A stretch of 64,000 nt of DNA, from NCBI RefSeq assembly GCF_030580955.1, contig NZ_JAUQON010000014.1, forward strand, positions 81,046-145,045. The letters run 5' to 3'. The DNA comes from Hymenobacter convexus. GTDB lineage: Bacteria; Bacteroidota; Bacteroidia; Cytophagales; Hymenobacteraceae. Made by a program: the position numbers and the translations under genes. Shown piece after piece: positions 24,965-33,841 of the stretch; positions within the stretch are counted from its first letter, which is position 1, and every line of letters begins with the position of its first letter. The notes under the pieces were generated by a model that was not told where the DNA came from, searched no databases, and was given only the letters and a program-made list of their open reading frames with translations.

Positions 24965-27964
24965 ATGAAAGTTGTTCTACGCGCTTTTGGTTCTGTAGCC
25001 GCTCTGGTAGCGGTGTTTCTGGCTCCCGATGCCCAGGCCCAGCGCGCCGACGGCGGCCGGCCGGCGCAGGACCCGTTCGGGCGGCGCGTGCTGCCGGCGC
25101 GGGCGGTACCGGGCGGGCGGTACGTAAATCATTCGCTGATAACTGAATACCCAAGGGCGGCCTCAACCAGAACGTACCGAGTAATTGTACCTGCTGCTGG
25201 AGGAAAAGAACGAACCTATCGCACCGTCAGCGAAGGGCAATACGCACCCGAAACGCTCCGACTAAAGAGCACCGATGGCAGCACATTGCAAATTCTGCCA
25301 TGGGCTCCGGGAGTAATAAAAGTCACCTATTTCATTGCCGACCAGGCAACTAAGTTCGATACCTCAATAAGTGTCACGCAGAAACCCCAGCCGCTGGGGC
25401 AACTTTGCCGCCCAGGCTGCGATGGACCGCCGTCGAAGGCCATTGCCCGATATGGTCCTGACTTTTGCAAGGGCACCCTTTCAACGCCCAGTACGCTCAC
25501 GTACCACGCCGACTGCCAGGATATTGTTATTAACAAGCAAACCCTAAGCGTAAGCATCCGAGACATTGGCGGCGGTACTCAGGTGGAGGCCAACGCCCCC
25601 TTCCACCGTCTGGCCGCCTCCCCCGCCACCACGGCTGAGCCCGGTGGCGTAGGCGTGCGCTTCCGCCTCGCGCCGGGCGAGCAGCTCTACGGTACCGGCT
25701 CTCGGGCCCTGCCCGTGAACCGACGCGGCTACCGGCTGGAGCTTTACAACCAGGCCCACTACGGCTCCCAGAACAACGAGCCCAACCTGAACATCGCCCT
25801 GCCCACGGTGCTCAGCAGCCGGGGCTACATGCTGTTTTTCGACAACCACGCGCCTGGCTACCTCGACCTGGGCAAAGCCGATAAAAACGTGCTCGAATAC
25901 GGCGGCGAAGGGCTGACTTCGCTTTCCTACTTCGTGATAACGGGCCGCAACCAAGCCGAAATCCTGGACCGCTACACTCGCCTGACGGGCCGGCAGCCGC
26001 TGCCGCCGCGCTGGGCGCTGGGGCTCATTCAGAGCCGCTTCGGCTACAAAACGGATGTGGAGATGCAGAACGTAGCCGCCCGCATGCGCCGCGAAAACTT
26101 CCCGCTCGACGCACTGGTGCTGGACTTATACTGGTTTGGGGGCACCAAAAAACAGGGCGATTTGAGCTGGGACAAGGCCAACTTCCCCGACCCGACCGGC
26201 ATGATGAGCGGTTTGAGCAAGCAGGGTGTGAAGACGATACTCATCTCGGAGCCTTATGTGATGCGGACCTCGCGCAACGACTCGACGGTGCGCACGCAGG
26301 GGCTGGTGGGCACCACGACGGCGGGCCGGCCGTTCACGGTGGCGTCGTTCTGGGCCGGGCCGGCCAGCATACTGGACGTGTTCAAACCCCAGACGCGCGA
26401 ATGGCTGTGGGGTTATTACAAAAAACTGCACCAGGAAGGCGCCGCCGGCTGGTGGTCCGACCTCGGCGAACCCGAAAACCACCCGGCGGCCATGCAGCAC
26501 GCGCCCGGCCCGGCCCGCGCCGTGCACAACGCCTACGGGCAAAGCTGGGCCGGCATCTTTACGGAAGGCTACGCGAAAGACTTTCCCGAGGAGCGGGTGT
26601 TCAACCTGGCGCGCTCGGGCTGGGCGGGCATGCAGCGCAACGGTGTGTTTCCGTGGTCGGGCGACATCAACCGCTCGTGGAGCGGCTACCGCGCCCAGGT
26701 GCCCGTGATGCTGGGCATGGGCATGGGCGGCGTGGGCTACATGCACTCCGACGCCGGCGGCTTCTGCGTGGGCGGCATCGACCCGGAGCTGTACACCCGC
26801 TGGCTGCAAATGGCCAGCCTCTGCCCCATTCTGCGCCCCCACGGCGAGGGCGTGCCGCCGGAGCCATATTATTACCCCGACCCTTATAAGAGCAGCGTGC
26901 GCGACGCGGTGCACCTGCGCTACCAGCTGCTGCCGTACCTGTACACGCTGGCCTGGCAGAACACGACGACGGGCGCGCCGCTGGTGCGGGGGCTCAATTT
27001 TGGTAATTATTACCATTTCCCGACGACGGGTAGTAAATCAACTGATTCTGACTACCAAAATTCTGAATACCTCCTCGGCCCCAACCTGCTGGTGGCGCCC
27101 GTGCTCAACCCCAGCCAGCGGCGGCGCAACGTGCTGCTGCCAAGCGGCAACTGGATTGATTTTTACACCAACAACACCTATGCCGGCAACAGCGTGGTGG
27201 GCGTGCCCGCGCCGCTGGCCCACACGCCGTTGCTGGTGCGGGCCGGCGCCTTCCTGCCGATGACAGCCTACCGGCCCAGCACTGCCCAGTACCGCCCCGA
27301 TACCCTGCTGCTGCGCTACTACCCCGACCCCAGCGCGGCGGAATCGGAGTTCACGATGTATGACGACGACGGGCATTCGGCCCAGGCGCTGGCCAAGCGG
27401 CAGTACGAGACGCTGACCATGCGCGGTTTCTGCACGCCCGCGCAGACCGATGTGATACTGAGCAGCAACGGCGAGTACCCTGGCCAGCCGGTGTTCCGCT
27501 ACGTGCGGCTGCTGGTGCAGCGGGTGGCCGCGCCGCCCACGGCCCTTTATTTCGATGAGAAGCCGGTGCCGGCCGAGGGCTACTCCTACGACCCGGGGAA
27601 GCACGAGCTGGAAGTGCATTTCCTGATGAACGCCGGCGTGGCCGTGAGCATACGCGGCCTGAAAATTCTGACCAATATGGCCCCCAATTCTACGCCCGAG
27701 GCCCTGACGCTGGAAGCACCAGATAGCCGCAGCTTTGGGCCCGGCGGCACCACGCTGCGTTACACCTGCCACGAGGGGCAGCCAGCGCCGCTGCTCATCC
27801 GCAACGCGCAGGGGGAGGTGGTGCGTACGCTGGCGCTGGAACCCAACACCGAGTCCCACGCGCTGGCCTGGGACGCCCGCGACGACGCCCGCCGGCCCGT
27901 GCCGCCCGGCGTGTACACGGCCGAAGCCGCCGGCCAGCACCAACGGCTGATTGTGACGAAATAG
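24965..27964 (+). CDS. Secreted GH31 alpha-glucosidase/xylosidase family enzyme
   Basis: The 999-residue protein has a signal peptide (ending AQAQ, about residue 22). The GH31 N-terminal beta-sandwich and barrel follow, with nucleophile Asp499 (WWSDLGEPENHP) and acid/base Asp567 (WSGDINRSW). The C-terminal beta domains end in a FlgD/Por-like segment (GVYTAEAAGQHQRLIVTK). GQLYGTGSRALPVNRRG is the usual GH31 entry loop. Between residues about 145 and 185 is a Cys-containing insertion (LCRPGCDGP; YGPDFCKG; YHADCQD) that I do not know from the family. Codons for about residues 55-205 are AT-richer than the rest. It should act outside the cytoplasm on alpha-glucosides. The ATG at 24965 is preferred to TTG 24962. 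Confidence 0.9.
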   Translation: MKVVLRAFGSVAALVAVFLAPDAQAQRADGGRPAQDPFGRRVLPARAVPGGRYVNHSLITEYPRAASTRTYRVIVPAAGGKERTYRTVSEGQYAPETLRLKSTDGSTLQILPWAPGVIKVTYFIADQATKFDTSISVTQKPQPLGQLCRPGCDGPPSKAIARYGPDFCKGTLSTPSTLTYHADCQDIVINKQTLSVSIRDIGGGTQVEANAPFHRLAASPATTAEPGGVGVRFRLAPGEQLYGTGSRALPVNRRGYRLELYNQAHYGSQNNEPNLNIALPTVLSSRGYMLFFDNHAPGYLDLGKADKNVLEYGGEGLTSLSYFVITGRNQAEILDRYTRLTGRQPLPPRWALGLIQSRFGYKTDVEMQNVAARMRRENFPLDALVLDLYWFGGTKKQGDLSWDKANFPDPTGMMSGLSKQGVKTILISEPYVMRTSRNDSTVRTQGLVGTTTAGRPFTVASFWAGPASILDVFKPQTREWLWGYYKKLHQEGAAGWWSDLGEPENHPAAMQHAPGPARAVHNAYGQSWAGIFTEGYAKDFPEERVFNLARSGWAGMQRNGVFPWSGDINRSWSGYRAQVPVMLGMGMGGVGYMHSDAGGFCVGGIDPELYTRWLQMASLCPILRPHGEGVPPEPYYYPDPYKSSVRDAVHLRYQLLPYLYTLAWQNTTTGAPLVRGLNFGNYYHFPTTGSKSTDSDYQNSEYLLGPNLLVAPVLNPSQRRRNVLLPSGNWIDFYTNNTYAGNSVVGVPAPLAHTPLLVRAGAFLPMTAYRPSTAQYRPDTLLLRYYPDPSAAESEFTMYDDDGHSAQALAKRQYETLTMRGFCTPAQTDVILSSNGEYPGQPVFRYVRLLVQRVAAPPTALYFDEKPVPAEGYSYDPGKHELEVHFLMNAGVAVSIRGLKILTNMAPNSTPEALTLEAPDSRSFGPGGTTLRYTCHEGQPAPLLIRNAQGEVVRTLALEPNTESHALAWDARDDARRPVPPGVYTAEAAGQHQRLIVTK

Positions 27965-28039
27965 CCTTATAACACATGCTTCAGCCTGTGCCGAAGTGGC
28001 CCGACGCCGCGCAGACAACGGCCCGTGCTATAAAACATT

Positions 28040-28585
28040 ATGCAAACTTTCGATTCTGCCCGCTTGCATTTCCGCCCCCTCACGGCCGCTGACGCGCCGG
28101 GCATGTTCGCGCTCGACTCCGACCCGGCCGTGCACCGCTACCTCGGCGGCGTGGGCGGCCAGATGGTGACCGAACTGGCCCAAAGCACCGACACCATCGC
28201 CTTCATTCAGGCCCAATACGCGGCAGTTGGCATCGGGCGCTGGGCCGTGCTGCGGCGCGAAACCGACGAGTTCATGGGCTGGGCGGGGCTGAAGCTTGTG
28301 GCCGGCCCCGTGAACGGCCAGCGTGATTTTTACGACCTTGGCTACCGCTTTCGGCCGCAGTTCTGGGGGCAGGGCTACGGCTCGGAAGCGGCGCAGGCCT
28401 GGCTCGAATACGGGTTTCAAACCCTGCGGCTGCCCCGCATTTGCGCCTATGCGGACGCGGAAAATGCGGGCTCCCGCCGGATTCTGACCAAGATTGGCCT
28501 GCGCGAGAGCAATGAGTTCACCGAAGGCGGCACGCGCTGCTTCTGGTACGAGGCCGACGCGCCCGGCTTGTCAAAAGCGTTTTAG
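28040..28585 (+). CDS. GNAT family N-acetyltransferase (RimJ-like)
   Basis: The 181-residue protein follows the RimJ/RimL pattern: SARLHFRPLTAADAPGMFAL at the N-terminus, a central GWAGLK strand, and the acetyl-CoA loop in RPQFWGQGYGSEAAQAWLEY. Then come AYADAENAGSRRILTKIGL and a final aromatic strand. It likely acetylates a protein N-terminus or a small amine; the substrate is unknown. Its last 15 bases overlap the 3' end of the convergent PAP2 gene, so transcripts of the two will be antisense at their tails. Confidence 0.88.
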   Translation: MQTFDSARLHFRPLTAADAPGMFALDSDPAVHRYLGGVGGQMVTELAQSTDTIAFIQAQYAAVGIGRWAVLRRETDEFMGWAGLKLVAGPVNGQRDFYDLGYRFRPQFWGQGYGSEAAQAWLEYGFQTLRLPRICAYADAENAGSRRILTKIGLRESNEFTEGGTRCFWYEADAPGLSKAF

Positions 28586-29233
28586 TTCAGCGGCTTGCTC
28601 CGGCCAGAACTGCCCGGCCCCCAGTTGCACCAGCAGCACCCAGCCCACGGCAGCCGCCCAGCCGGCCAGCACATCCGACGGGTTGTGCACGCCCAGGTAC
28701 ATGCGCGCCCAGCCCACGGCCAGCGAGAATAGCGGCCCCAGCACCCGCACCCAGCCCCGAAACCGGCTGCGCCCCAGCAAAAAAACCAGCGCCGTGGCGA
28801 TGGCCGCCGTGTCCATGGCGTGCCCGCTGGGGAAGCTGAGCGTGGTTTCGGGCCGCAGGCTGAGCCAGAATGCGGGCCGGGGCCGCGCCACCAGCGCCTT
28901 GATAACCTGGGTGAGCAGCATGGAGCCGCCGACTGCCACCAGCCAGACCACGGCCGGACGCCACTGTCGGCGGCGCAGCAGCGCCAGCAGCACCAGCACC
29001 CCCAGGCCCACCATCGGCCCGGTGTTGCCCACAATGGTGAGGAAAACGGCCAGCCCGTCGAGCACCGGCGTGGCGTGGCGGTGCCAGAACAGCAGAATCG
29101 AAGCATCCCAGCTCAGGGGCAGCCCATTGGCGCGCACCACGGCCACCGCCAGCCCACCGAATACGGCCCACGCCAGCGTGAGCAGCGTCCAACGCCGTGA
29201 ATTTTCAGGGATAGATGTTGCGGGCGAAGTCAT
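28571..29233 (-). CDS. PAP2 family phosphatase, membrane
   Basis: The 220-residue protein has six hydrophobic helices and the three PAP2 motifs: KALVARPRP (KxxxxxxRP), FPSGHAM (PSGH, catalytic His), and ARMYLGVHNPSDVLAG (SR-like, with second catalytic His and Asp). In motif 3 the usual Ser before Arg is Ala. Members dephosphorylate phosphatidic acid or undecaprenyl pyrophosphate at the membrane. It is codirectional with, and 48 bases downstream of, a second PAP2 gene, and the two share motif wording, which suggests tandem duplication. The 3' end overlaps the GNAT gene by 15 bases. Confidence 0.88.
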   Translation of the reverse strand: MTSPATSIPENSRRWTLLTLAWAVFGGLAVAVVRANGLPLSWDASILLFWHRHATPVLDGLAVFLTIVGNTGPMVGLGVLVLLALLRRRQWRPAVVWLVAVGGSMLLTQVIKALVARPRPAFWLSLRPETTLSFPSGHAMDTAAIATALVFLLGRSRFRGWVRVLGPLFSLAVGWARMYLGVHNPSDVLAGWAAAVGWVLLVQLGAGQFWPEQAAELKRF

Positions 29234-29281
29234 TGAGCAGCAAACCGGGATTGAAACCCCGGCAAATAAACCGCCCGGCCG

Positions 29282-30022
29282 CTAAGTCGCCGCCCCGGGA
29301 GCCTCGCGGGGCGCCGCCACCATCTTGGGCAGGCGGCGGTGCAGGGCCTCGCGCCACAGCCGCCGCAGCTCGTGAAACTCGGGCGAAAACAGCAGGTGCA
29401 GCCCCGCCACCCAGCCCACCGAGCCGGTCCAGCCGGCCAGCACATCGGACGGGTAATGCACGCCCAGGTACATGCGGCTCCAGCCCACGCCCAGCGCAAA
29501 CAGCGGCCCCAGCGCCCAGGCCAACCAGCGCCCGGGGTGCTTCCACAGCAAAAACCCCAGCGCCGTGACCACGGCCGCCGCGCCCATGGCGTGCCCGCTG
29601 GGAAAGCTGTAGTAAAACGCCGGCTTCAGACTCACCCACAGCGCCGGCCGGGGCCGGGCAAAGAGCACCTTCACCAGCAGGTTCAGCCCCATGGCGCCGC
29701 CCACCGAGAGCCCGAAAAACCACGCCTGCGCGCGCCGGCCCCACCGGGCCAGCCCCAGCGTGCTGGCAATGGCTACCGCACTCATCGGCAGTGGGTCGCC
29801 GGCGGCGGTGAGGCCCAGCGCCAGCCGGTCGAGCCCCGGCGAGGCGTGCTGGTGCAAAAACTCCAGAATGGCCTTGTCGCCGATGAAGCCGCCGGACTCC
29901 CAGATGTCTTCGGCCACATTCACAAACACCACCCAGGGCAGCACCAGCCCGGCCATCAGGGCCAGCAGCAGCACCTTATGAGCCCGGAACGCACGGCGCA
30001 GGCGCAGCCAGAAGGAAGACAT
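29282..30022 (-). CDS. PAP2 family phosphatase, membrane (upstream paralog)
   Basis: The 246-residue protein from the ATG at 30022 has about six helices. Its PAP2 motifs are KVLFARPRP, FPSGHAM and SRMYLGVHYPSDVLAGW, all canonical. The basic cytoplasmic tail (ELRRLWREALHRRLPKMV) is longer than in its neighbour. It likely hydrolyses a lipid phosphate or undecaprenyl pyrophosphate. It is the first gene of a probable two-gene operon with the paralog at 28571-29233. The in-frame ATG at 30064 was rejected because the extra residues precede the natural basic N-terminus. Confidence 0.88.
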   Translation of the reverse strand: MSSFWLRLRRAFRAHKVLLLALMAGLVLPWVVFVNVAEDIWESGGFIGDKAILEFLHQHASPGLDRLALGLTAAGDPLPMSAVAIASTLGLARWGRRAQAWFFGLSVGGAMGLNLLVKVLFARPRPALWVSLKPAFYYSFPSGHAMGAAAVVTALGFLLWKHPGRWLAWALGPLFALGVGWSRMYLGVHYPSDVLAGWTGSVGWVAGLHLLFSPEFHELRRLWREALHRRLPKMVAAPREAPGAAT

Positions 30023-30059
30023 GAATCGGCAAAAAGGATGAGCAATTAGCAAAAGGACC

Positions 30060-30184
30060 GTCATGCTGAGCGCAGCCGAAGCATTTCTACCGCAATAGTA
30101 AAATCAATCGAATAGTTTGCGTTGCGCGGTAGAGATGCTTCGACTACGCTCAACATGACGTTCCTCTAAAACTCAGCATGACGG
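30060..30184. repeat. Family A intergenic inverted repeat, copy A5 with extra half-arm
   Basis: The main arms are GTCATGCTGAGCGCAGCCGA (from 30060) and an imperfect right arm ending CATGAC at about 30159. A second right-arm fragment, CTCAGCATGACGG, follows at about 30172-30184. It matches the left arm better than the first one does, suggesting partial duplication or two nested copies. Confidence 0.82.
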
Positions 30185-30212
30185 TTTTCAGGGGCCTGTG
30201 GTTACCAAGCTC

Positions 30213-31247
30213 CTACCGCCCAAACTCCAGCACCCGAAACGTGCCGGGCACGATGCCGGGCCGCGGGTGCGGATTCTCGGCGGTGGGGGCGGGCGTGGGG
30301 CCGTAGTCGGCGGTGGCGGTGAAGAGGTGGTGGGTCTTGGGGTCGAGGGCGATGGTGCGGGCGCCGCGGGCGGTGGGCACACTGCCCAGCACGGTGTATT
30401 TGGTGGGCGAGTCCTGGTGGATGACGGTAAACGTGCCCGAGCCGTTCGAGACGACGACGTTGCCGGTGCTGGGGTCGAACACGGCGCCGTCGGTGCCCTT
30501 GGCGGTGGGCAGCACGGCTACTTGCTTGCCGGTTTTGCTGTCCGTCACCACCAGCTTCTCGTTGGCGCAGCCGCTGAAGAGGCGGTTGGCGCGGGGGTCG
30601 TAGCCGAGACCGGTGGGCTCCTCGCCGGGCTTCACGGAGGTCCGTTTCAGCACAGCCAGGGTTTTGGCGTCGAACTCGACGACCTCGCTTTTGTCTTCGA
30701 GGTTGACGAAAATATGGCCTTTGCCATCGCTGGCGGGGGCTTCCGCGTCGCCGCCCAGCTCGGCGGTGCCCAGCACGGCGCCGGTTTTGGCGTCGAGCAC
30801 GGTGCTGCGCCCGCCGTCGTTGCTGAAAATGAACACGCGGCCGGAAAAGGCGTCGTAGAACAGCGCATCCGGCTTGGGCCCCGTCGGGATGGGCGCGCCG
30901 ATGGGCTTCAGCGTTTTCACATCGAACACCACGCAGGTGTTGTTGCGCCCGCAGGTGATGTAGCCGCGCCCCGCGCCCGGCACCACCTCGATGCCGTGCA
31001 CGCCGGGCGTGTTCGGGATGGTGCCCAGCAGCTGGCGCGTGTGCAAATCGACCACTTCCACCTGCGTGCCGTGCGACACGTAGAGGCGCTCCCCGGCGGG
31101 GTCCACCGAGAGGTAGTCCCAGCCGCCCTCGCCGCCGATGGCAATGGTGTGGAGCAAGTGGTAGGGCGGGGCGGGGGCCGTCGGTTGGGCGCGGGGCGGG
31201 CCGCCGGGCAGGAGCGCGCAGCAGGCAATAATCAGCAGGTTTTTCAC
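30213..31247 (-). CDS. YncE-family beta-propeller protein, exported
   Basis: The 344-residue product starts at GTG 31247, where a signal peptide begins (KNLLIIACCALLPGGPPRAQ). About seven beta-propeller blades follow in the YncE/40-residue repeat style: LYVSHGTQVEVVDLHTRQLL, RGYITCGRNNTCVVFDVKTL, RVFIFSNDGGRSTVLDAKTG, and so on. Proteins of this type are periplasmic with no assigned catalysis. The GTG choice is supported because the frame upstream of it is the antisense-free gap after YceI and no ATG lies near the signal sequence. It is the last of three codirectional exported-protein genes. Confidence 0.82.
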   Translation of the reverse strand: MKNLLIIACCALLPGGPPRAQPTAPAPPYHLLHTIAIGGEGGWDYLSVDPAGERLYVSHGTQVEVVDLHTRQLLGTIPNTPGVHGIEVVPGAGRGYITCGRNNTCVVFDVKTLKPIGAPIPTGPKPDALFYDAFSGRVFIFSNDGGRSTVLDAKTGAVLGTAELGGDAEAPASDGKGHIFVNLEDKSEVVEFDAKTLAVLKRTSVKPGEEPTGLGYDPRANRLFSGCANEKLVVTDSKTGKQVAVLPTAKGTDGAVFDPSTGNVVVSNGSGTFTVIHQDSPTKYTVLGSVPTARGARTIALDPKTHHLFTATADYGPTPAPTAENPHPRPGIVPGTFRVLEFGR

Positions 31248-31323
31248 AGAGAAGCGGGCTTGGTGTGGCAGGATGGCCGCGAAGGTCACGCTCGATTCTG
31301 TAGCCAAGCTGAAGTGCCGCCCG

Positions 31324-31875
31324 CTACCGCGCCACCACGTCGAAGGCCACCTCGAACGTGTTGCGAATAGCGTAGCTGCCCAGGTTCTGGAAGAAGGCGC
31401 TGGAGTTGTAGTTGATGCCGAACTGAGTGCGGTCGAGGGTAGCGGTGCCGCGCAGGCGCAGGCCGCCCGCCACCGGCTCGATGGCCACCGGAAAGTCGAC
31501 CGGCCGGGCCTGGCCCTTGAGCGTGAGCGTGCCCCGCGCCCGGCCCGCTTTAAACTCGGTGAGCTCAAACACCCCGGTGGGAAATTTGGCCGCGTCGAAG
31601 AAGTCGGCGCCGCGCAGGTGCTCGGCCAACTGGGCCTGCTCGTGGGCAATGGTGGCCATGTCGATTACCACGCGGGCGGCGCGCACGGTTTGGCCCTCGG
31701 CCGCCACGCTGCCCTCGCGCAGCCGGATGGTGCCCTGCGGCGCCCAGGCGCCCGCCTCGGCGTGGCCGGTCCAGGTGAGGGTGCTGGCGGCGGGGTCGAG
31801 GCGGTAGGTGGTGGCGGTGGGGCGGGTGGCCAGCAGGCTCAAGAAGGAAAACAGGGAAATCAGAAGGGTTTTCAT
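31324..31875 (-). CDS. YceI family protein, exported
   Basis: The 183-residue protein has a signal peptide (MKTLLISLFSFLSLLA) and the YceI lipocalin-like barrel: TYRLDPAASTLTWTGHAEAG, HLRGADFFDAAKFPTGVFEL, GTLTLKGQARPVDFPVAI and TQFGINYNSS. YceI proteins bind polyisoprenoid or amphiphilic ligands in the periplasm. It lies 26 bases downstream of the hypothetical gene at 31902 and 76 bases upstream of the YncE-like gene, so the three may form an envelope-related operon. Confidence 0.9.
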   Translation of the reverse strand: MKTLLISLFSFLSLLATRPTATTYRLDPAASTLTWTGHAEAGAWAPQGTIRLREGSVAAEGQTVRAARVVIDMATIAHEQAQLAEHLRGADFFDAAKFPTGVFELTEFKAGRARGTLTLKGQARPVDFPVAIEPVAGGLRLRGTATLDRTQFGINYNSSAFFQNLGSYAIRNTFEVAFDVVAR

Positions 31876-31901
31876 ACGGGTATGTTTTAAGGTGGGAAGG
31901 G

Positions 31902-32435
31902 CTATTTGCCAACCTGCGGCTCGGCTTCGGTTTCAATCAGCCCGTAGCCTTTGTAGAGCCGGCCCTGGGCGTCTTTGGCGATGATGAACCAGAGGGCATC
32001 GCCGCCATAGAGCTGCTTGGCGCTGGCGGCGTAGCGGTAGTTTTTGGCAAAAGTGTAGGTGACGCCCTTCTTCAATTTGCCGCCGGGGCAACTAAACAGC
32101 TCGGCAAATTCGGCGGGCGTTTCGTGCAGGTTGGCTTGCCAGCCGGCGGCGCTGTACCAGATGTAGCTGCCGCAGCTCACGATTTGCAGGTCGCCGGCTT
32201 CGGCGCGCACACTGGTGCTGTGTTTCCACACGTAGCCGCCGGGCACGGCGGGGTTGGGCTCGGGGTAAATGGGGTTGGGCGAGTGCCAGAGCGTGAGGCC
32301 CACGGGCAGGCGGCGCAGCTCGTCGGGCAGGGCGCGGGTGTGGTCAGTCCAGGCCGGGGCGGGGGTGGTCTGGGCTTGGCTCAGGGCCGGGCGCAGGGCC
32401 AGGGCGCCGAGGGTCAGCAGCAGGAAACGGGTCAT
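31902..32435 (-). CDS. Hypothetical exported protein
   Basis: The 177-residue product from the ATG at 32435 has a signal peptide (MTRFLLLTLGALALRPALSQ). A compact domain follows, rich in Tyr/Trp with two Cys (LQIVSCGSYIWYSAAGW and ELFSCPGGKLKKG) that could form a disulfide. The segment YTFAKNYRYAASAKQLYGGD and the ending KDAQGRLYKGYGLIETE suggest a beta-rich fold. No family is recognised. It is the first gene of the set with YceI and YncE, so a shared envelope role is possible. A CACCTTTG box upstream is one base off the promoter consensus. Confidence 0.65.
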   Translation of the reverse strand: MTRFLLLTLGALALRPALSQAQTTPAPAWTDHTRALPDELRRLPVGLTLWHSPNPIYPEPNPAVPGGYVWKHSTSVRAEAGDLQIVSCGSYIWYSAAGWQANLHETPAEFAELFSCPGGKLKKGVTYTFAKNYRYAASAKQLYGGDALWFIIAKDAQGRLYKGYGLIETEAEPQVGK

Positions 32436-32542
32436 GGTTGGGGCGTTTGAAGTACGACCCAAAGGTGGCCCTCTGCCCTACTGCCCATCGCCCCAAAACC
32501 AGATGTGGGACGTTCCAATACCGGATTTGGGCCTAATTGGCG

Positions 32543-33769
32543 TCACCCGCCTCCGCCCTGATAATCCCGCGGCGCCACCCCCGTCACCTGCTTGAAAATC
32601 CGATTGAAGGTCGTCTTCGAATTGAAGCCGCTTTCGAAGGCGATGCCCAGTAGGGTGAAGCGCCGGGCATCGGGCGCGGCGAGGCGGCGCTGCACCTCGG
32701 CCACGCGGTAGCCGTTCACGAGGTCGTTGAAGGAACGGCCAAAGCCGGCGTTCACGGTGGAGGAGATGAGGCGCGGCGGCAGGCCGATGTGGGCCGACAG
32801 CTCGGCCAAGGTCAGGGTCGGATTCTGGTAAAGCTGGTCGTCGACCAACGCCCGGCGGATGCGCTCCATAATGAGCGGGTCGGGGCCGGGCGCGGTGGCC
32901 GGAGCGGACGATTCCGGGAGTCGTGGAAGCCCGGTTTCAACAGGTACTTCGGCAGCGGCATTTGCTTCGGGAAATGCGGTTACTTCAGACGCTGCGGCGG
33001 GAGCCATTTCGGCAGCAACCATTTCATCAGCCGGCTCACCGGGCGCGAAGTGTACGGCGCGCATATCGGCCTGCCGCAGGCCCACGATGCCGATGACAAA
33101 CACCACCACGCCCAGCAGTTCGGTCGAATAATCGTAGCGGTAATACAAGCCGAAAAACTCGCGCAGCACCAGCTCGGCCAGCCACTGCACGCTCACCACG
33201 CCTAGCAGCACCAGCAGCCAGCGCAGCCACCGCAGGCGCAGGCGCGATACTTCCGAGAAGTTGTCTTCCAGCCAGCGGCTGTAGTGGCGCAGCAGGCGCA
33301 GGCTGAGAAACAGGTACACCATCAGCGAAACCCAGGTGCCGATGAACTCCAGCCGGTAGGTAACGGGCCGGTGCACACGCTGCCAGAAATTGAGGCGCAC
33401 CGCGTAGGGCTGGAAGCGCAGCCACCAATACAGCGCCGCCTGTAGCAGCACCGGCCCGAAATGCAGCCAGTAACGGGGCCACCACCGAAACCCGTGGTTC
33501 ACGAGGCTGCGCACGTAGAAATAGAGCAGCGGCCCAAACCCCAGCGAGTAGTAGATGGGCGAGAAATACAGCTCCGCGTTCTGCCCGTACAGCCCCGAAA
33601 CGCGAAAAAACCCGTCGAGCACCCACAGCGCGATGGCCACCATGAGCAGGGCCAGAAAGCGGTTCGACACCCGGTTGAACGGCGAGGCCGCCAGCAGCCC
33701 GGCCGCAAAACCGGCCTGCGCGATGACGGCAAACAGCGCCACCGTCATAAAGGAAATCGGGACTTGCAT
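32543..33769 (-). CDS. Membrane-anchored AraC family transcriptional regulator
   Basis: The 408-residue protein has seven hydrophobic helices in its first 230 residues (for example FMTVALFAVIAQAGFAAGLL). A Pro/Ala-rich cytoplasmic linker and a C-terminal AraC HTH domain (about 310-405) follow. LTLAELSAHIGLPPRLISST is the first helix-turn-helix, and LGIAFESGFNSKTTFNRIFK with VTGVAPRDY the second. This 7TM-AraC architecture is common in Bacteroidota and couples a membrane input to transcription. It is transcribed away from the GH13 lipoprotein gene at 33842 across 72 bases, making that gene a candidate target. Confidence 0.9.
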   Translation of the reverse strand: MQVPISFMTVALFAVIAQAGFAAGLLAASPFNRVSNRFLALLMVAIALWVLDGFFRVSGLYGQNAELYFSPIYYSLGFGPLLYFYVRSLVNHGFRWWPRYWLHFGPVLLQAALYWWLRFQPYAVRLNFWQRVHRPVTYRLEFIGTWVSLMVYLFLSLRLLRHYSRWLEDNFSEVSRLRLRWLRWLLVLLGVVSVQWLAELVLREFFGLYYRYDYSTELLGVVVFVIGIVGLRQADMRAVHFAPGEPADEMVAAEMAPAAASEVTAFPEANAAAEVPVETGLPRLPESSAPATAPGPDPLIMERIRRALVDDQLYQNPTLTLAELSAHIGLPPRLISSTVNAGFGRSFNDLVNGYRVAEVQRRLAAPDARRFTLLGIAFESGFNSKTTFNRIFKQVTGVAPRDYQGGGG

Positions 33770-33829
33770 AGGCCTGAGCGCCAACCGGCGGCCGTAAAGA
33801 TGCAGTGCAGTTGCCGTTGCTGATTTTTC

Positions 33830-33838
33830 TTACTTTGC
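33830..33838 (+). promoter_or_regulatory. TTTGC box three bases before the GH13 lipoprotein start
   Basis: TTACTTTGC ends three bases before the ATG at 33842. Spacing to the nearest TTG (33811) is shorter than ideal, so the promoter call is tentative. Confidence 0.4.
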
Positions 33839-33841
33839 GGC

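Noticed and set aside
30060..30184. Possible CRISPR-like array from repeated GTCATGC segments
   Set aside because: Only two or three arm fragments occur, in inverted orientation, with no regular spacers and no cas genes anywhere in the window.
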